Counted from the stretch's first letter, positions 10,381-22,059 are shown. The stretch is 64,000 nucleotides of DNA from Girardinichthys multiradiatus (GCF_021462225.1 NC_061800.1:1736001-1800000), one strand, 5' to 3'. Notes: generated by a model from the sequence alone, not told the origin. Translations and numbers: made by a program.

Positions 10381-12350
10381 AGTTTATGTTTTATTTATTT
10401 ATTATTATTATTATTATCCTCTAAAAAAAATTATTTAAACTTTGTTGCTAAAGTCAATATGTTATAGTGTTTAAGTTGTTAAAAGTTTTACAAATAAATT
10501 AAACAAATGGTATTTGTTATCAATGTATTTTATCTAAAGTGTTAGATTTTTGTATCTGTAAACATAAGGATTATTTTGAACATGTCTGATTAATAAATGA
10601 GATTAAAATGAAAAAAATAAAACAAACTTTTTAAACAAAATAGGATTTTAAAATGGATGTGACATTGAATTTTTTATTATAAATCCAATTACATTTATGG
10701 AAAGGAAACTAATAAAATATTTCATAAAGTAAATTAATACTGCTGAAATGAGCAGTTGTTGAGATATATGGACATTAATTACACTAAAATCGCACTCCCA
10801 GACTACTCCTTTGCGCTCTTTTATGATGTAGAAGGGGAACCCCGACAGTAAACTGACTGCTGCTACAATGGCTGACAACTGGAGCTCCTCTGGGCTTCGC
10901 AGCGGGCTGGAGCAGTGCGGATGTAAATCAGAAGGGGGGAGAAGTTTGCGGCCGGACCAGAGCACAGCGGAACAAAGTGTAAGTCCAGTGTTACAGTATA
11001 TACGGCACTGAGTAAAAAAAACCGAGGCGAGGTGAGCAGCATGGAGCAGTAGCAGCAGACACAACAGATTATTCAATATTGGAAGACACTACCTGTTGTG
11101 TCATTTTTAAAAACGTTTTATATTGGAATATTTAGAGAAACATTTATTAAAATTTATTGTATGTGGGGCTAATTTATCTTATAAATTAATTCTTGGATTA
11201 TTATTATTAATAATAAAATAATAATTTAGGATTTTTAATCATTAACCATAACAAAAATTTACTTTTGTGACAAGGAAGCATTCTTTCTTGCTGAGCATTG
11301 ATACGTTTAGCAACAGCAAGTGACATCATTTTATTCTTTTCACATCAGATGCACTGAACAGCATGGCCATAGCATCTACTTTCAACATTCACCTTCGTCT
11401 GGAAGATATCCTGACCTCTGACATAGTCTGACATAGGTTTCTTGTTCGAAGCAGTTTGCTGAGAAGTTCCCTGATCACAACTGGCTGTGCTTGGTGGGAC
11501 CAGCCCATCTGTACCTTGTTGGTTTTCCAGCTCTGATCCAGGCAGGTCTGATCCTCTTCACTTCAGGAAAATAGGCTGCTGTTGTAGTATTGCTGCAACC
11601 ACCAGCAATGCACCGTTTCACCATATTAATGCCGTTTTTAATGCGCCTTTGCTTCTACCTGAACATTGATGCTCACACAAAGAATGACCGCAGACTTTCC
11701 CTTTCACGTCATTTCCAGGCGACTTTGGGCTTGCAAAATTTAACTACAAAACATGCCTATTTTGAATCACAATTGTCATCATGCCTTTAATCCTGATATA
11801 ATGCCAATTACTGCGCAATTTCTTCAATATTAAGATGTTTTCTTTAATTTCTGCATTTGTGGGAAAAGAGTGTCACAGGAACTTTAAGCCATCAGGATAA
11901 TGTAAAAGAGAAAAACAAATGTGCAGTTACATTGGAGACAGTAGGATTAACCTTCAGATTCCATTTGTATGGCTTCATAGCTCAGCTTCATGCTGTCGCA
12001 GTTGATAGGCGACAGAAATTACTCGGAGGTTACGCAGAAACAGCTGGTGAAGGCTAAACTGTCCAATTTCACAGCCGATCATTTCGGGCCTTTGCGGTTT
12101 TCATGGCCATCGAAGGACTTGGCCTAAGTAGCCTCCGAATATGGACACATCATCGTTGTAAGTGATCCATTTAAGTCGTGGACACAAAATGGGTGTCTGA
12201 ATTTGCAGATGTAAGATATAAGTAGTTGTTGAGTCTGTGTTTATAAACACCTCATTTAGGAAAATCTTCAACTCTCATCCCATTAATCTTCTGTTCTTCC
12301 TACGAGAACCAGTGATTTTTGACCCTGCAGCCTAGAGAAACCCAGGTGCA
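10381..12350. other. Unassigned intronic sequence
   Basis: The sequence is AT-rich to about 11330, with a GC-richer island at 10800-11050, then mixed. Around 12085-12150 there is cgaaggacttggcc, which could be the far end of the Harbinger-like repeat starting at 9865; that is a guess. No frame here resembles a protein I recognise. Confidence 0.3.
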
Positions 12351-12359
12351 GGGCTTATT

Positions 12360-13300
12360 TACATCTATTTGCATGTATAGGTGAACTGTGCCAAGGGAGG
12401 AGTCTTTTTTTTGTCAGAGTGCCAAGAAGAAGCCCAACATATTTACTTTCACAAGTGGAATATTACATCTAACACTTTAAAGCTCTGCTTGATATTTATA
12501 AAAGAAACTTTATTAGAAACTGCTTTGGGATTATTTCAATTGTTGCGGACACGGAGACAGATTAAAAAGGAAAAAAGAGAGAAATAAGGATGAAGAGATT
12601 ACAAGATTACACCCTGCTTGCTTCTAAACCTGCAGAAACATACACAATAACAGCTTTTTTACCAAAAAGTGCACGGTACTTATGAATGCAAAATGTAGTT
12701 AGTGCTAAATGCGGCTCAAGATAGAACATTTGTGTATCTGTTAACATCTGAATCTGAACACCTGTGGGTCTGAGTGTGAGCGCTTGTATATACAAGGTTT
12801 CTCCATAAAAATATGCGACAGCGAGTGTGAGGAGCCACAGACCTGCCCCCCTGGACCTGGGACAGATACAGAGGAGATCCGAGTCATAGACATCCAAAGG
12901 CCCCCCAGAGCGCTGGAACCCCAGGTAGAACCATCGCCAGGACTACCGCACCCCCCACAGAGAAGAGCAGGGGAGAGTCAGAGGGGAGCCACCCAGCAGC
13001 CACAGTGCAGATGCCCAGGGAGCTGCAGCGACGAGCCTACAAGCCCTGCCAGCAGCCGTGTACGCAAGAGCAGATCCAGCAATGGACCCAGAGACCTGAG
13101 ACCCCGGGACATATCACTCCCCAAGCAAAAGCCCAACAGAGCCCAGGGGTCCAGGCCCCGGCAAGCACCCACCAGGAGTGAGCCAGCACACACCAAAGCA
13201 CCCAGCCCCGGATACCGAGAACCACAAGTACACCAGCGGGCAGAGACACCAACCACCGGCAGGTAGTGTGGCGGGAAGGAAATAGGCAAGTGAGTCTAAT
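12360..13300 (-). repeat. Repeat A, copy 2 (inverted relative to copy 1)
   Basis: This is the reverse-oriented partner of 3340-4420 in the same intron. The order of blocks is mirrored: the gccaagaagaagcccaac segment at 12420-12437, then the conserved tacacaaat/gttaaca block at 12720-12830, then the GC-rich block 12835-13275. Similarity is clear by eye but interrupted by indels. The 160-codon frame across 12784-13266 is proline- and arginine-rich with no domain, and I do not consider it a gene. Confidence 0.6.
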
Positions 13301-13523
13301 AATGCCACATGTGCACTTAATTACATGTTGATTGGGATGCACAAAGGAAATGTGTTTGGATCCACATGTACACACTGCATTTTATATCCAAATGAAATTA
13401 CTATTTTTCACATTATATCATTTATGTGATTGAAGTGACTAAACCTTTTTTTAAGTGTGCAGCATTTCTTTCTTACTAAGTTTGCTTATAAAATGTATCT
13501 CTGTCATGTTGTCGGTCCTCTAG

Positions 13524-13630
13524 TGGCTCATCAAATCCTGAAGCGTTCCAGTTGTCGTGTGTCCTGTGAGAACATCAGATTGGATGTGAAACCTAAAGAA
13601 ATCACCTTGGAAACAGCTGTGAAATTTGAG
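13524..13630 (+). CDS. nmi: nmi exon: NID1 second part
   Basis: The acceptor is cggtcctctag^tgg and the donor is tttgag^gtacaa. The exon is 107 nt, entered in phase 1 and left in phase 0. It encodes VAHQILKRSS... through ...LETAVKFE, matching the NID helix and strand that follow the ITF motif in NMI. It lies 12.8 kb downstream of the previous exon, and everything between is intron filled with repeats. Its partner by internal duplication is the exon at 33342-33445. Confidence 0.88.
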
Positions 13631-14640
13631 GTACAATTTTCGGAGCCAAATCTGGACGCAGTCTGGTAGTGTGAACTGATAACTGACCAAACCTAATACC
13701 TGTTGCTGAGAGACAATGAAAAGAGGCTGGGACTTGTTTTTTATTACTTTATTGGTAATTATACAACATTATGAACATCAATCACCTAACTAATTACATA
13801 TATTTATATTATTATAACAAAACTAGAGATATTTAGGAGTAAATGAAGAAAGGTCTTATTTTTTCCAAATTTATTTCCTCACAAATACATTTCCAAAAAC
13901 CTTTACTCAAAAAGCATTTTTTAAATAAATTTTCTTAAACATAGATGTATTTTCTCCCCTGTTATATTTCTGTTGTAATTCCTTGCCCAGCGGATTTCCC
14001 TGAGCCAATTAATTCCCATCTTTCTTTTTACATTCCTTGGTGGTTGTTGAGATGTCTGTTTATAATTTTATTCAAAGAATACAACACTGGCCCCTGGGGA
14101 TAAACTGAACAATGTTGGCTAACATTAAATAATTAAACTTTGATACTAACTATGATTTTTGCTAAATGCCCAAACACTCATTATTTCACAAATATACGTA
14201 TTATTTATTTTCTTTCCCAAACATGCCCTTCCAATTGCCCGACATGTAAAATGTGTTATCTTCTATTTACCGCAGTTGCTTCTACAGGCTAGATTAGTCA
14301 GTTCATTAGAGAGTGATTCGGACTGAATTCTCAGCCGTGCGCATGGGTGTGACGTGCTGCGCGGTCTCGTTTACCCTGCTACTACTATGTTGAGAGTCTC
14401 CGCCGCTATGACACCCGTGAGAGAATGAGAGAACACGGGCATACTTAACTTTCTTACCTTAGAAAACATTACGCCTCTAAAGAACCAACTGAAGCCAAAT
14501 CAGCAGATGACAGCTTTTTTTCTCTTCTTTCATGCACGTGCACAACACTGGTGTCATTTAAACTTGTTGCCAGAGGGGGCACACGTCTGCAAAAATCATG
14601 GATCTTGCAGTATGTTCCTTTAAAATATAGTACTGTAAAT

Positions 14641-14820
14641 AATTAAATTCCTTGTTTTTCTAATGACTCTTTCTACATGTACTCTGATTGATACAAGCCC
14701 TATTTTGTCTTGTGAATACCAGCCCAATGTGGTGGTATTTAGAACAATCTGTGAAAAAAATGAATTCGAGCAGTGGCATTATCAAACAGCAAACTGTGCA
14801 CACATATATAGAATAAACTC
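14641..14820. repeat. Repeat B, left part (interrupted by Rex3 copy b)
   Basis: The stretch gtgaataccagcccaa at 14714-14729 and the following gcattat...cagc...tgcacacat block match 37636-37740 in the same order. The repeat resumes after Rex3 copy b at 16592. It may be an LTR, but no coding part is attached. Confidence 0.5.
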
Positions 14821-16581
14821 GTACTCGTAGTCGTCGTCTTCCGCTTATCCGGGACTGGGTCGCGGGGGCAGCAGACTCAGCAGAGACGCCCAGACGTCCC
14901 TCTCTCCAGACACCTCCTCTAGTTCCTCCAGGGGGAGCCCAAGGCGTTCCCAGGCCAGCCGAGAGACATAGTCCCTCCAGCGTGTCCTGGGCCGTCCCCT
15001 GGGCCTCCTCCCGGTGGGACGTGCCTGGAACACCTCCCGAGGAAGGCGTCCAGGAGGCATCCGGTATAGATGCCCGAGCCACCTCAACTGGCTCCTCTCG
15101 ATGTGGAGGAGCAGCGGCTCTACCCCGAGCCGCTTGTATCCGGGATCTCGTTCTTTCGGTCATGACCAAAAGTTCATGGCCATAGGTGAGGGTAGGAACG
15201 TAGACCAACCGGTAAATTGAGAGCTTTGCTTTTCGGCTCAGCTCTCTCTTCACCACAACGGACCGGCACAGCGCCCCCATTACTGTGGCAGCCGCACCAA
15301 TCCGTCTGTCGATCTCCCGCTCAATTCTTCCCTCACTCGTGAACAAGACCCCGAGATACTTAAACTCCTCCACTTGAGGCAGGAACTCCCCTCCAACCTG
15401 AAGAGGACAAGCCACCCTTTTCCGGTCGAGTACCATGGCCTCGGACTTGGAGGAGCTGATCCTCATCCCAGCCGCTTCACACTCGGCTGTGAACCACCAC
15501 AGCGCATGCTGTAGGTCTTGGCTAGAGGGGGCCAGCAGGACCACGTCATCCGCAAAAAGAAGAGACGAAATCCACTGGTTCCCAAACCAGACCCCCTCCG
15601 GCCCTTGGCTGCATCTAGAAATCCTGTCCATAAAAGTTATGAACAGGACCGGTGACAAAGGGCAGCCCTGCCGGAATCCAACATGCACTGGGAACAGGTC
15701 CGACTTAGTGCCGGCAATGCGGACCAAACTCCTGCTCCGCTCGTACAGGGACCGGATGGCCCCTAATAAAGGGCCCCCGATTCCATACTCCTGGAGCACC
15801 CCCCACAGGGCATCACGAGGGACACAGTCGAATGTCTTCTCCAGGTCCACAAAACACATGTGAACCGGTTGGGCAAACTCCCATGAACCCTCGAGCACCC
15901 TGTAGAGGGTATAGAGCTGGTCCAGTGTTCCACGGCCTGGACGAAAACCACACTGCTCCTCCTGAAGCCGAGGTTCGACTATCGGTCGGACTCTCCTCTC
16001 CAATACCCTGGCGTAGGCCTTATCAGGGATGCTGAGGAGTGTGATCCCCCTGTAGTTGGAACACAGCCTCCGGTCCCCCTTCTTATGAAGCATCGACAAT
16101 AGATGTGGAGAACATGGTCCACTCGGACTCGATGTCTCCAACATCCCCCGGGATCTGGTCGAAGCTCTCCCGAAGGTGGGAGTTGAATACATCCCTGGCC
16201 GAGGGCTCCGCCAGGCGTTCCCAGCAGACCCTCACTATGCGCTTGGGCCTGCCAAGTCTGTCCGGCTTTCTCCTCCTCCAGTGGATCCAACTCACCACCA
16301 GGTGGTGATCAGTGGACAGCTCAGCCCCTCTCTTCACCCGAGTGTCCAAAACATGCGGCCGAAGGTCTGATGATACGACAACAAAGTCGATCATCGACTT
16401 CCTGCCTACGGTGTCCTGGTGCCAAGTGCACTGATGGACACCCTTATGTTTGAACATGGTGTTCGTTATGGACAATCCGTGACTAGCACAGAAGTCCAAT
16501 AACAAAACACTGCTTGGATTCAGATCGGGGAGGCCATTCCTCCTGATCACGCCTCTCCAGGATGGCCATCCGGGAGGGGCC
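14821..16581 (-). mobile_element. Rex3 (RTE-clade LINE) copy b with 10-bp target duplication
   Basis: The copy is flanked by perfect gaataaactc direct repeats at 14811-14820 and 16582-16591. It is 5'-truncated inside the endonuclease. The long minus frame (14660-16192) reads NYRGITLLSIPDKAYARVLER, then the RT core ...SSLLFADDVVLLAPSS... with the FADD catalytic motif intact. The thumb follows, and then a frame change after RSRIQAA. An internal deletion joins the endonuclease tail straight to LHKKGDRR, losing about 300 residues. The Rex3 site ggtgacaaagggcagccctg is present at 15651-15670. Confidence 0.88.
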
Positions 16582-16591
16582 GAATAAACTC

Positions 16592-17430
16592 CATACTATC
16601 AAAATGTATTAACAAAGTAATTAAACTCCACGTTAACATAATTCAATTAACAAACTCTTAAACTAGGCTAGTAACATTCAACTACGCTACCAAGTAAAAA
16701 TAAAAGAATAAGAAAAAATAACAAACTATAAGAAAGGAACTATAGAATAAAACTGAAACCAATAAGCAAAAAATGATGCAATGAAACTTGTCTTATTTCC
16801 GGATACGGTTGTCTGATGTATCTTACTTAACTTCTTTGGATATAAGGATGTAGTCCTTTATTCGGCAAGTGAGATCAGGACATTCAGATTCTCACGTGCT
16901 TGTCTTCCCTTCCCTGGCCACAGCGACTGAAGAAGTGCTTAGGCAGATGTTGTCCAGTGTAGCAAGTGGTTTATTTACAAAACATTGTGAAAAGAAATAT
17001 TTACAAAAATCCTAAAACCAATAACTCATAAGTTAACATGGTGCAAATGATCATAACTGAACTTAAAGCAACCAAAATGAATGTCAAGTGCACTCAGCTA
17101 CACTAAACGAGAACTCTCCTCCCGAGCAAGTGAATACTCTCAAGCTATTCCAACAAAATGGTCTACAATGGGAATTTCCAAATAATAGATAAGACTAAAC
17201 ATTACTATCCTCAACCTATTGATTCTACTTCCTGCCAGCAACATTTAAACAACTTTTAGAGTTTAACCATTACATAAAAAATAGTATATAGAAACTAAGG
17301 CAAACAAAGTAGTTTAAGTTGACTTTATGAAATTACAAACATTGGTTACAAACCTGGTCCCTTCCTGTGACATCAGTTTTATACAGAAAGCTATAAATAC
17401 AGGAAGCTATGCAGCACTTCCTCCTTTTAG
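16592..17430. repeat. Repeat B, right part
   Basis: This continues the repeat interrupted at 14820. The motifs tattaacaaa, attaacaaactctt, ctaccaag and gatgcaat occur in the same order as at 37770-37965. It is AT-rich with no reading frame. Confidence 0.45.
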
Positions 17431-17615
17431 GCAAGGTGATTAAATCATGTAGATTTTAATTAAAAGCAGTTTTTACAAAATTATTTCTGTGTCTTTTAAA
17501 TGAACATTTTGTTCCAAAAATAACTCCTGTCTCAAAGAAGGCCAAAGCATCAGGGTTGGAAGACCTTTGACCTATATCACTGACTAGTATTTTTTGCAAG
17601 TGCATGGAAAGGGTC

Positions 17616-17817
17616 TTTTTTTTTTTTTTTTGCGGCACTAGCGGCCTTTATTGTTAATATTTCGATACTAGGTAGACAGGAAAGAGGGGCAAAGAGAAGG
17701 GGCGATGTTCGGCAAAGGTCACTGGGTCTGGGACTTGAACCCAGGACAGCTGCACCGAGGGCTATAGGCTCTGCACATGGTCGCACGCTTAACCCCTACA
17801 CCACCAGCACTGCCCCC
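17616..17817 (-). mobile_element. tRNA-derived SINE
   Basis: Read on the minus strand, a tRNA-like head (ggggcagtgctggtggtgta) with an A-box-like ggtgtaggggttaagc and a B box gggttcaagtccc (plus-strand ggacttgaaccc at 17731) is followed by a body and a run of 16 A. This is the standard layout of a polymerase III retroposon. No perfect target duplication is visible. It lies in nmi intron 4, antisense to the gene. Confidence 0.82.
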
Positions 17818-17832
17818 GGATCAGTTTGCATA

Positions 17833-17888
17833 CAATGTACAGTGTAGCATCAGCGGTAGAGGTCTTGCCGATGCTACACTGTACATTG
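17833..17888. other. Perfect 19-bp hairpin, possibly miRNA-like
   Basis: The left arm caatgtacagtgtagcatc (17833-17851) is the exact reverse complement of the right arm at 17870-17888, with an 18-nt loop in which a few more pairs are possible. I do not recognise either arm as a known microRNA, and no target-site duplication marks it as a MITE. Confidence 0.6.
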
Positions 17889-17954
17889 ATAAATAGAGTC
17901 AGTAAACGTCTGCTGCAGCCTAGAATTTATGCCATGTTATTATTTATTAATTGT

Positions 17955-18609
17955 AGTTTAGCTTTTAATTGTATGCAAACACATAAATTAGTTTAGTGGC
18001 TTTGTGATATTAATATTAACAGAAACATCATTCAGTGGGTAAAGGAGTTTTTAAAAGATTGACCACAAAGAGTACGATGTGGTGACATCACCTATATACG
18101 GTCATTGTAAATACAGGAGCACCCCAAAGAAGTGTGATTTCTCCTGTTTCGTTCTCCTTTACATGAAAAAGACGCAACTTATAAACGCAAATAGCCAACT
18201 GTATAAGTATGCAGGTGTTGGTTGGTCTTGCAGTCAAATCATTTTTGGAAAATATTCTGCGAATTTGAACCATATTGTTGAACTCATTGACTAGTGTAAG
18301 ACCAGTGATTTGTTTGTCAATGAAAGCAAGACTAAAGAACTAGTTGTGGTTAAACATAATATCTGTCAGCAGTTACCACTGGTTTTCATCAATGATCATC
18401 CTGTTGAACTAGTTTAGGAATTTAAATATCTCGGAACCTTTATTGATAGCACTTCATGCTTTTCAGCCAATTGTGGATTACATTTGTTTTTACTCATTTA
18501 TTCAGTGTGAATGTTTCTTTTGTACCTTGTTTTTATGTTTTCTTTTAACCTCCATGTGAAGCCAAAAACACATTTTCACATATGTGGACAATAAAGATTA
18601 ACTTAACTT
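17955..18609 (+). mobile_element. CR1/L2-type LINE fragment with 3' end
   Basis: Scattered frames read IQWVKEFLKD, then NESKTKELVV (18322-18352), then EFKYLGTFIDS (18415-18450), the standard order of the RT domain of L2/CR1 LINEs. The 3' end reads tgtggacaataaagatt and stops at a short acttaact repeat, typical of this group. Stops and frame changes are numerous. Confidence 0.65.
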
Positions 18610-18910
18610 TGCTCCTGGAACACAGATATATAAGGTAAGTTCATAAACAAAATAAAATGCACAAACTGACTGTTCCAAACAAAAAAAATTTGAACAACCA
18701 CAGGGCAGATGGTCAGCAATGACATTCTTTTGTCCTGAAAATGAAAAGGCTGGAGAGATAACTACCATGTCATTTTGCTGACATTGTTGTTTTTCAAATT
18801 GTGGATCCATTGCAAAGCATGATGATCAGTCTCAAGAACAAACTCTTTATTAAATTTAATAGCCAGTTCAATTCAATTCAGTTGAATTTTATTTTATTTT
18901 ATTCAGTTCA

Positions 18911-19276
18911 AGGCTGCACGGTGATGCAGTTGGTAGCACTGTTACCTTGCAGCAACAAGGTCCTGGGTTCGATTCCTGGCCGGGGGTCTTTCTGCATGGA
19001 GTCTGCATGTTCTCCCCGTGCATGCGTGGGTTCTCACCAGGTACTCCGGCTTCCTCCCACAGTCCAAAGACATGTCTGTTAGGTTAATTGGTCACTCTAA
19101 ATTGCCCTTAGGTGTATGAATGAGTGTGTGTGTGCATGGTTGTTTGTGTGTTGCTCTGCGATGGACTGGCGACCTGTCCAGGGTGTACCCTGCCTCTCGC
19201 CCATTGACTGCTGGAGATAGGCACCAGCTCCCCGCGACCCACTATGGAATAAGTGGTAGAAAATGACTGACTGACT
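18911..19276 (+). mobile_element. tRNA-like SINE-type repeat C, copy 1
   Basis: It begins ggctgcacggtg, with an A-box-like gatgcagttggtagcac, a B box gggttcgattcc (18966-18977) and a body ending in actgactgact. A 12-bp direct repeat ttattcagttca flanks it (18899-18910 and 19277-19288). Copies 2 and 3 are at 20455-20735 and 34571-34912. The body is one of the commonest teleost interspersed sequences. Confidence 0.75.
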
Positions 19277-19288
19277 TTATTCAGTTCA

Positions 19289-19810
19289 GTTCAAAAATAG
19301 TTTATTAATCATTTGCTGACATTAAATGTTGTTGTAGCTCATATTATGAAGGTTTCTTCAAAGATTTGTTTTAGATGCTGATGGCTGTGGGCAGGAAGGA
19401 TCTCCTGTAGCGGTCTTTCTTTCAGCAGATCTGAAGAAGCGTCTGAGTGACGACACCCTGTTGTTGTACAGTAACAGTCTCATGAAGAGGATGCTCAGGG
19501 TTCCCCGTAATATTCTTCATTTTATAAAGAAGATTACGATGCACATTGATCTCCAGAGGTTCCAGGAGAGTCCGCAGAAAAGAACCAGCCTTCTTTATTA
19601 GCTTGTTGAGCTTTTTTAAGTGCCTGGCTCTGATGCTGCTACCCCAACAGATGATGGCAGATGTGGCATTCTCCACAACAGACTTATAGAAGATATGCAG
19701 CATCTTGCTGCAAACACCGAAGGTCCTAAGCTCCCTCATGAAGTACAGAAAAAAAAAACCTCTAAATGTGAGGAAGGCCCTGCATTTCAGGCATCTCCAA
19801 GTGTGGCACA
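19289..19810 (-). mobile_element. CR1/Rex1-type LINE, 3' fragment
   Basis: The minus-strand frame (19422-19811) reads KMLHIFYKSVVENATSAII, then CWGSSIRARHLKKLNKLIKKAG, then LEINVHRNLLYKMKNI and HPLHETV, the C-terminal region of a CR1/L2-type ORF2 downstream of the RT thumb. It is decayed at both ends. The 3' tail merges with the attcagttca repeats that received SINE copy 1. Confidence 0.68.
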
Positions 19811-19904
19811 CTACACTGACCTGGCAAGAGTGATACTAAACAGGATGGCCTATATACATTTTTCCACTATCAATTCGCCCTTTCGATCATGGTAAAAATG
19901 GTAA

Positions 19905-20230
19905 AGGGCCTGAACTTGTATAGCACTTTATCAAGTCCCTAGAGACCCCAAAGTGCTTTACACTACAATCAGTCATTCACCCATTCATACACACATTCAC
20001 ACTCTGACACTGGTGAGCTACAATGTAGCCAAAGCTGCCCTGGGGCGCACTGACAGAAGTGAGCTACCATACACAGGCGCCACCGAGCCCTCTGACCACC
20101 ATCAGCAGGCAAGTCGGGTGAAGTGTCTTGCCCAAGCACACAACGACTGAGACGGACAGAGCGGGGGTTCAAACAGGGAACCCACCGATTACAGGACGAA
20201 CTCCTATCTGAACCACATCTGCTCAGAAAA
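19905..20230 (-). repeat. Common teleost repeat with tRNA-like end
   Basis: Markers are cttgtatagcactttatc, ccaaagtgctttacacta and cacccattcatacacacattc, then gtgtcttgcccaagcacaca and a B-box-like ggttcaaacagggaac on the minus strand. This combination is a frequent repeat in fish genomes, and I treat it as a SINE-type repeat in minus orientation. The 102-codon minus frame is not a gene. Confidence 0.5.
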
Positions 20231-20454
20231 GGAACTTGTTTCTTGTGTGATCGACAATTAACAGAGGTAAAATTCATGAGTAAGATTTAAACAGTGTACT
20301 TCCAAATAACCCAGTTAAAGGAACTAAAGAACATAAAAAATACATTCCTTCATTCAATCCAACCAGTGAATCAATGGGTGCCATAGGTACTCTGTACAAT
20401 AAAATGATTACATTATTGATTACTAATAAAATTAACATTCTAGTATATATTGAT

Positions 20455-20735
20455 TAAATGTCAGTCAATCATTTTCTATACCGCTTAGTGGATCACGGGG
20501 AAGCTGGTGCCTATCTCCAGCAGTCTATGGGCAGAAGGTGGGGTACACCCTGGACAGGTCGCCAGTCCATCGCAGGGCAACACAGACACACACAGGACAA
20601 ACAACCATGCACTCACTTATTCACACCTAAGGGCAATGTAGCGAGACCAATTAACCTAACAGTCATGTTTTTGGACTGTGGGAGGAAGCCGGAGTACCCA
20701 CGCATGCATGGGTAGAACATGCAAACTCCATGCAG
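20455..20735 (-). mobile_element. SINE-type repeat C, copy 2 (truncated)
   Basis: Reverse-oriented copy of 18911-19276. It keeps the body from the actgac-type tail (gtcagtcaatcattttct) to tttgcatgttctaccc-type sequence and lacks the tRNA-like head, ending where L1-like sequence begins. Confidence 0.7.
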
Positions 20736-20739
20736 AGTC

Positions 20740-21350
20740 CACCTGGAACAATACTCTACCAATCCGGTCTCACTTAGCTCTTTGATATGTGGCCCTTTAC
20801 CACTGAGCAGATGTTATTGGACAAACAATGTAGTGGTCCAAGGCTCTTTGAAAATATGGTTTGAATTTAGGACTCATTTTATATGCAGGCAGGCACTAAC
20901 TGCATCTCCCATACAGTCAAATATTCATTTCGCCCCATCTTTGATAGAACCCTCCTTCCAACAGTGGCATAGAAGAGGCATACAATGTGTAAGACCTTTT
21001 CAAAAGAGGCCATTTCATTTCTTTTGAGCAACTAAAAATATACTTTGGTGTCCCCCAAACAGACTTTTTTGGGTATCTTCAAGTGTGTAGTTATGTAAAG
21101 ACCAATTTTTCTTTAACATTGGCCCAAAAAACATGGCTGGATGAATGTTTGGACATGAACCCAATAGGTAAAAGTTTGGTGAAAAACCTATGGGGAGAAG
21201 AACTAGGGGAATCCTTTACAGATGAAGTATGGCAGGCTGCAGTTGCAAGAATTCACTCCTAATCAATCTGCATCAGACATGGCCTGCTGCAGTTTAAGTT
21301 GCTGCACAGACTGCACTTTTCTCCCCATTTATAGAAACTGAACTCCTAAT
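20740..21350 (+). mobile_element. L1/Tx1-type LINE ORF2 C-terminal fragment
   Basis: One frame from about 20905 reads SPIQSNIHFAPSLIEPSFQQW. After a frame change it continues from 21029 as EQLKIYFGVPQTDFFGYLQV, then LWGEELGESFTDEVWQ and LLQFKLLHRLHFSP. The FGYLQ / QFKLLHRLH pattern is typical of the region C-terminal to RT in L1/Tx1 LINEs. Two stops (near 21261 and 21339) and one frame change are visible. Confidence 0.6.
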
Positions 21351-21782
21351 TGACAAAAATGACCATTAAATGACAGATTTACCAGGCTTCATTTTTGAAA
21401 AATCCTGAATATCTTCAGGAAATATTAGAAATGTTTAAAGAAGTTAATTTACCATTGACATTCTTAAAATATATTTCCTCTGGTTACATGGGGAAAACAG
21501 TCAGTCACTGAGGAATGCTTTTATTCTGAAACCAGCTCCATGAATACCTTAATAATTTGTAAGGGATTATGATTATTGATTATAAACATTTAGCCAAATT
21601 ATAATAAAAAATCATTATTTAGAAGAAATACATTCTAACTGATAGGTATTATTTAATCAACTCAGAGGTAAGGAAAGACACAGAGTCAGTTTTACTTGCA
21701 AGGGTAGCTGTGCACTACAGACTACGAAGTATTAGCCCCCTCTCTCTTCATTTATACATGCTTGGTCACACACAGTTCAAAC

Positions 21783-21813
21783 ATCATTCAGAGTGGGGGT
21801 GTGTGTGTGTGTG
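21783..21813 (+). repeat. (GT)n microsatellite
   Basis: An uninterrupted run of about 12 GT units between short G runs. Confidence 0.9.
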
Positions 21814-22059
21814 TGTGTGTGGGGTCAGAAAGGTTAGGGTTCATGTGTCTTGATTTTAGAGAAAGGAGTGAGGATTGGTGCCAGTCCCTAGATGTTGTTG
21901 ATAATAGCATAACTCACCCTTCTCTCTTATCTCTTTGTCTATGACATGTGGGGGAAGAAAGCACTTAGAGCAGACACAAGTGATAAACAATATAAAAAGT
22001 CATAAAAACCCTAACACTAACCAAAAATGTTTTACGAATAAAAATCAGAGATACACTTT

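Larger units (their letters stand above)
764..13523 (+). other. nmi: nmi intron 3 (12.8 kb, filled with repeats)
   Basis: The intron has a GT donor (gtaaac) and AG acceptor (ctctag). It splits a NID unit in phase 1 right after the ITF motif. No host exon is needed inside it, since the flanking exons join in frame. Its repeat content is listed separately. Stretches 1171-1507, 4421-4700 and 10381-12350 hold nothing I can name. Confidence 0.8.

Noticed and set aside
12784..13266. 160-codon plus-strand ORF rich in Pro, Arg and Ser
   Set aside because: It lies in the inverted copy of repeat A and has the same composition effect; nothing supports translation.
14982..16035. Plus-strand ORFs of 67-142 codons over Rex3 copy b
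   Set aside because: Antisense shadows; identical patterns recur over Rex3 copy c at 40.9-41.9 kb.
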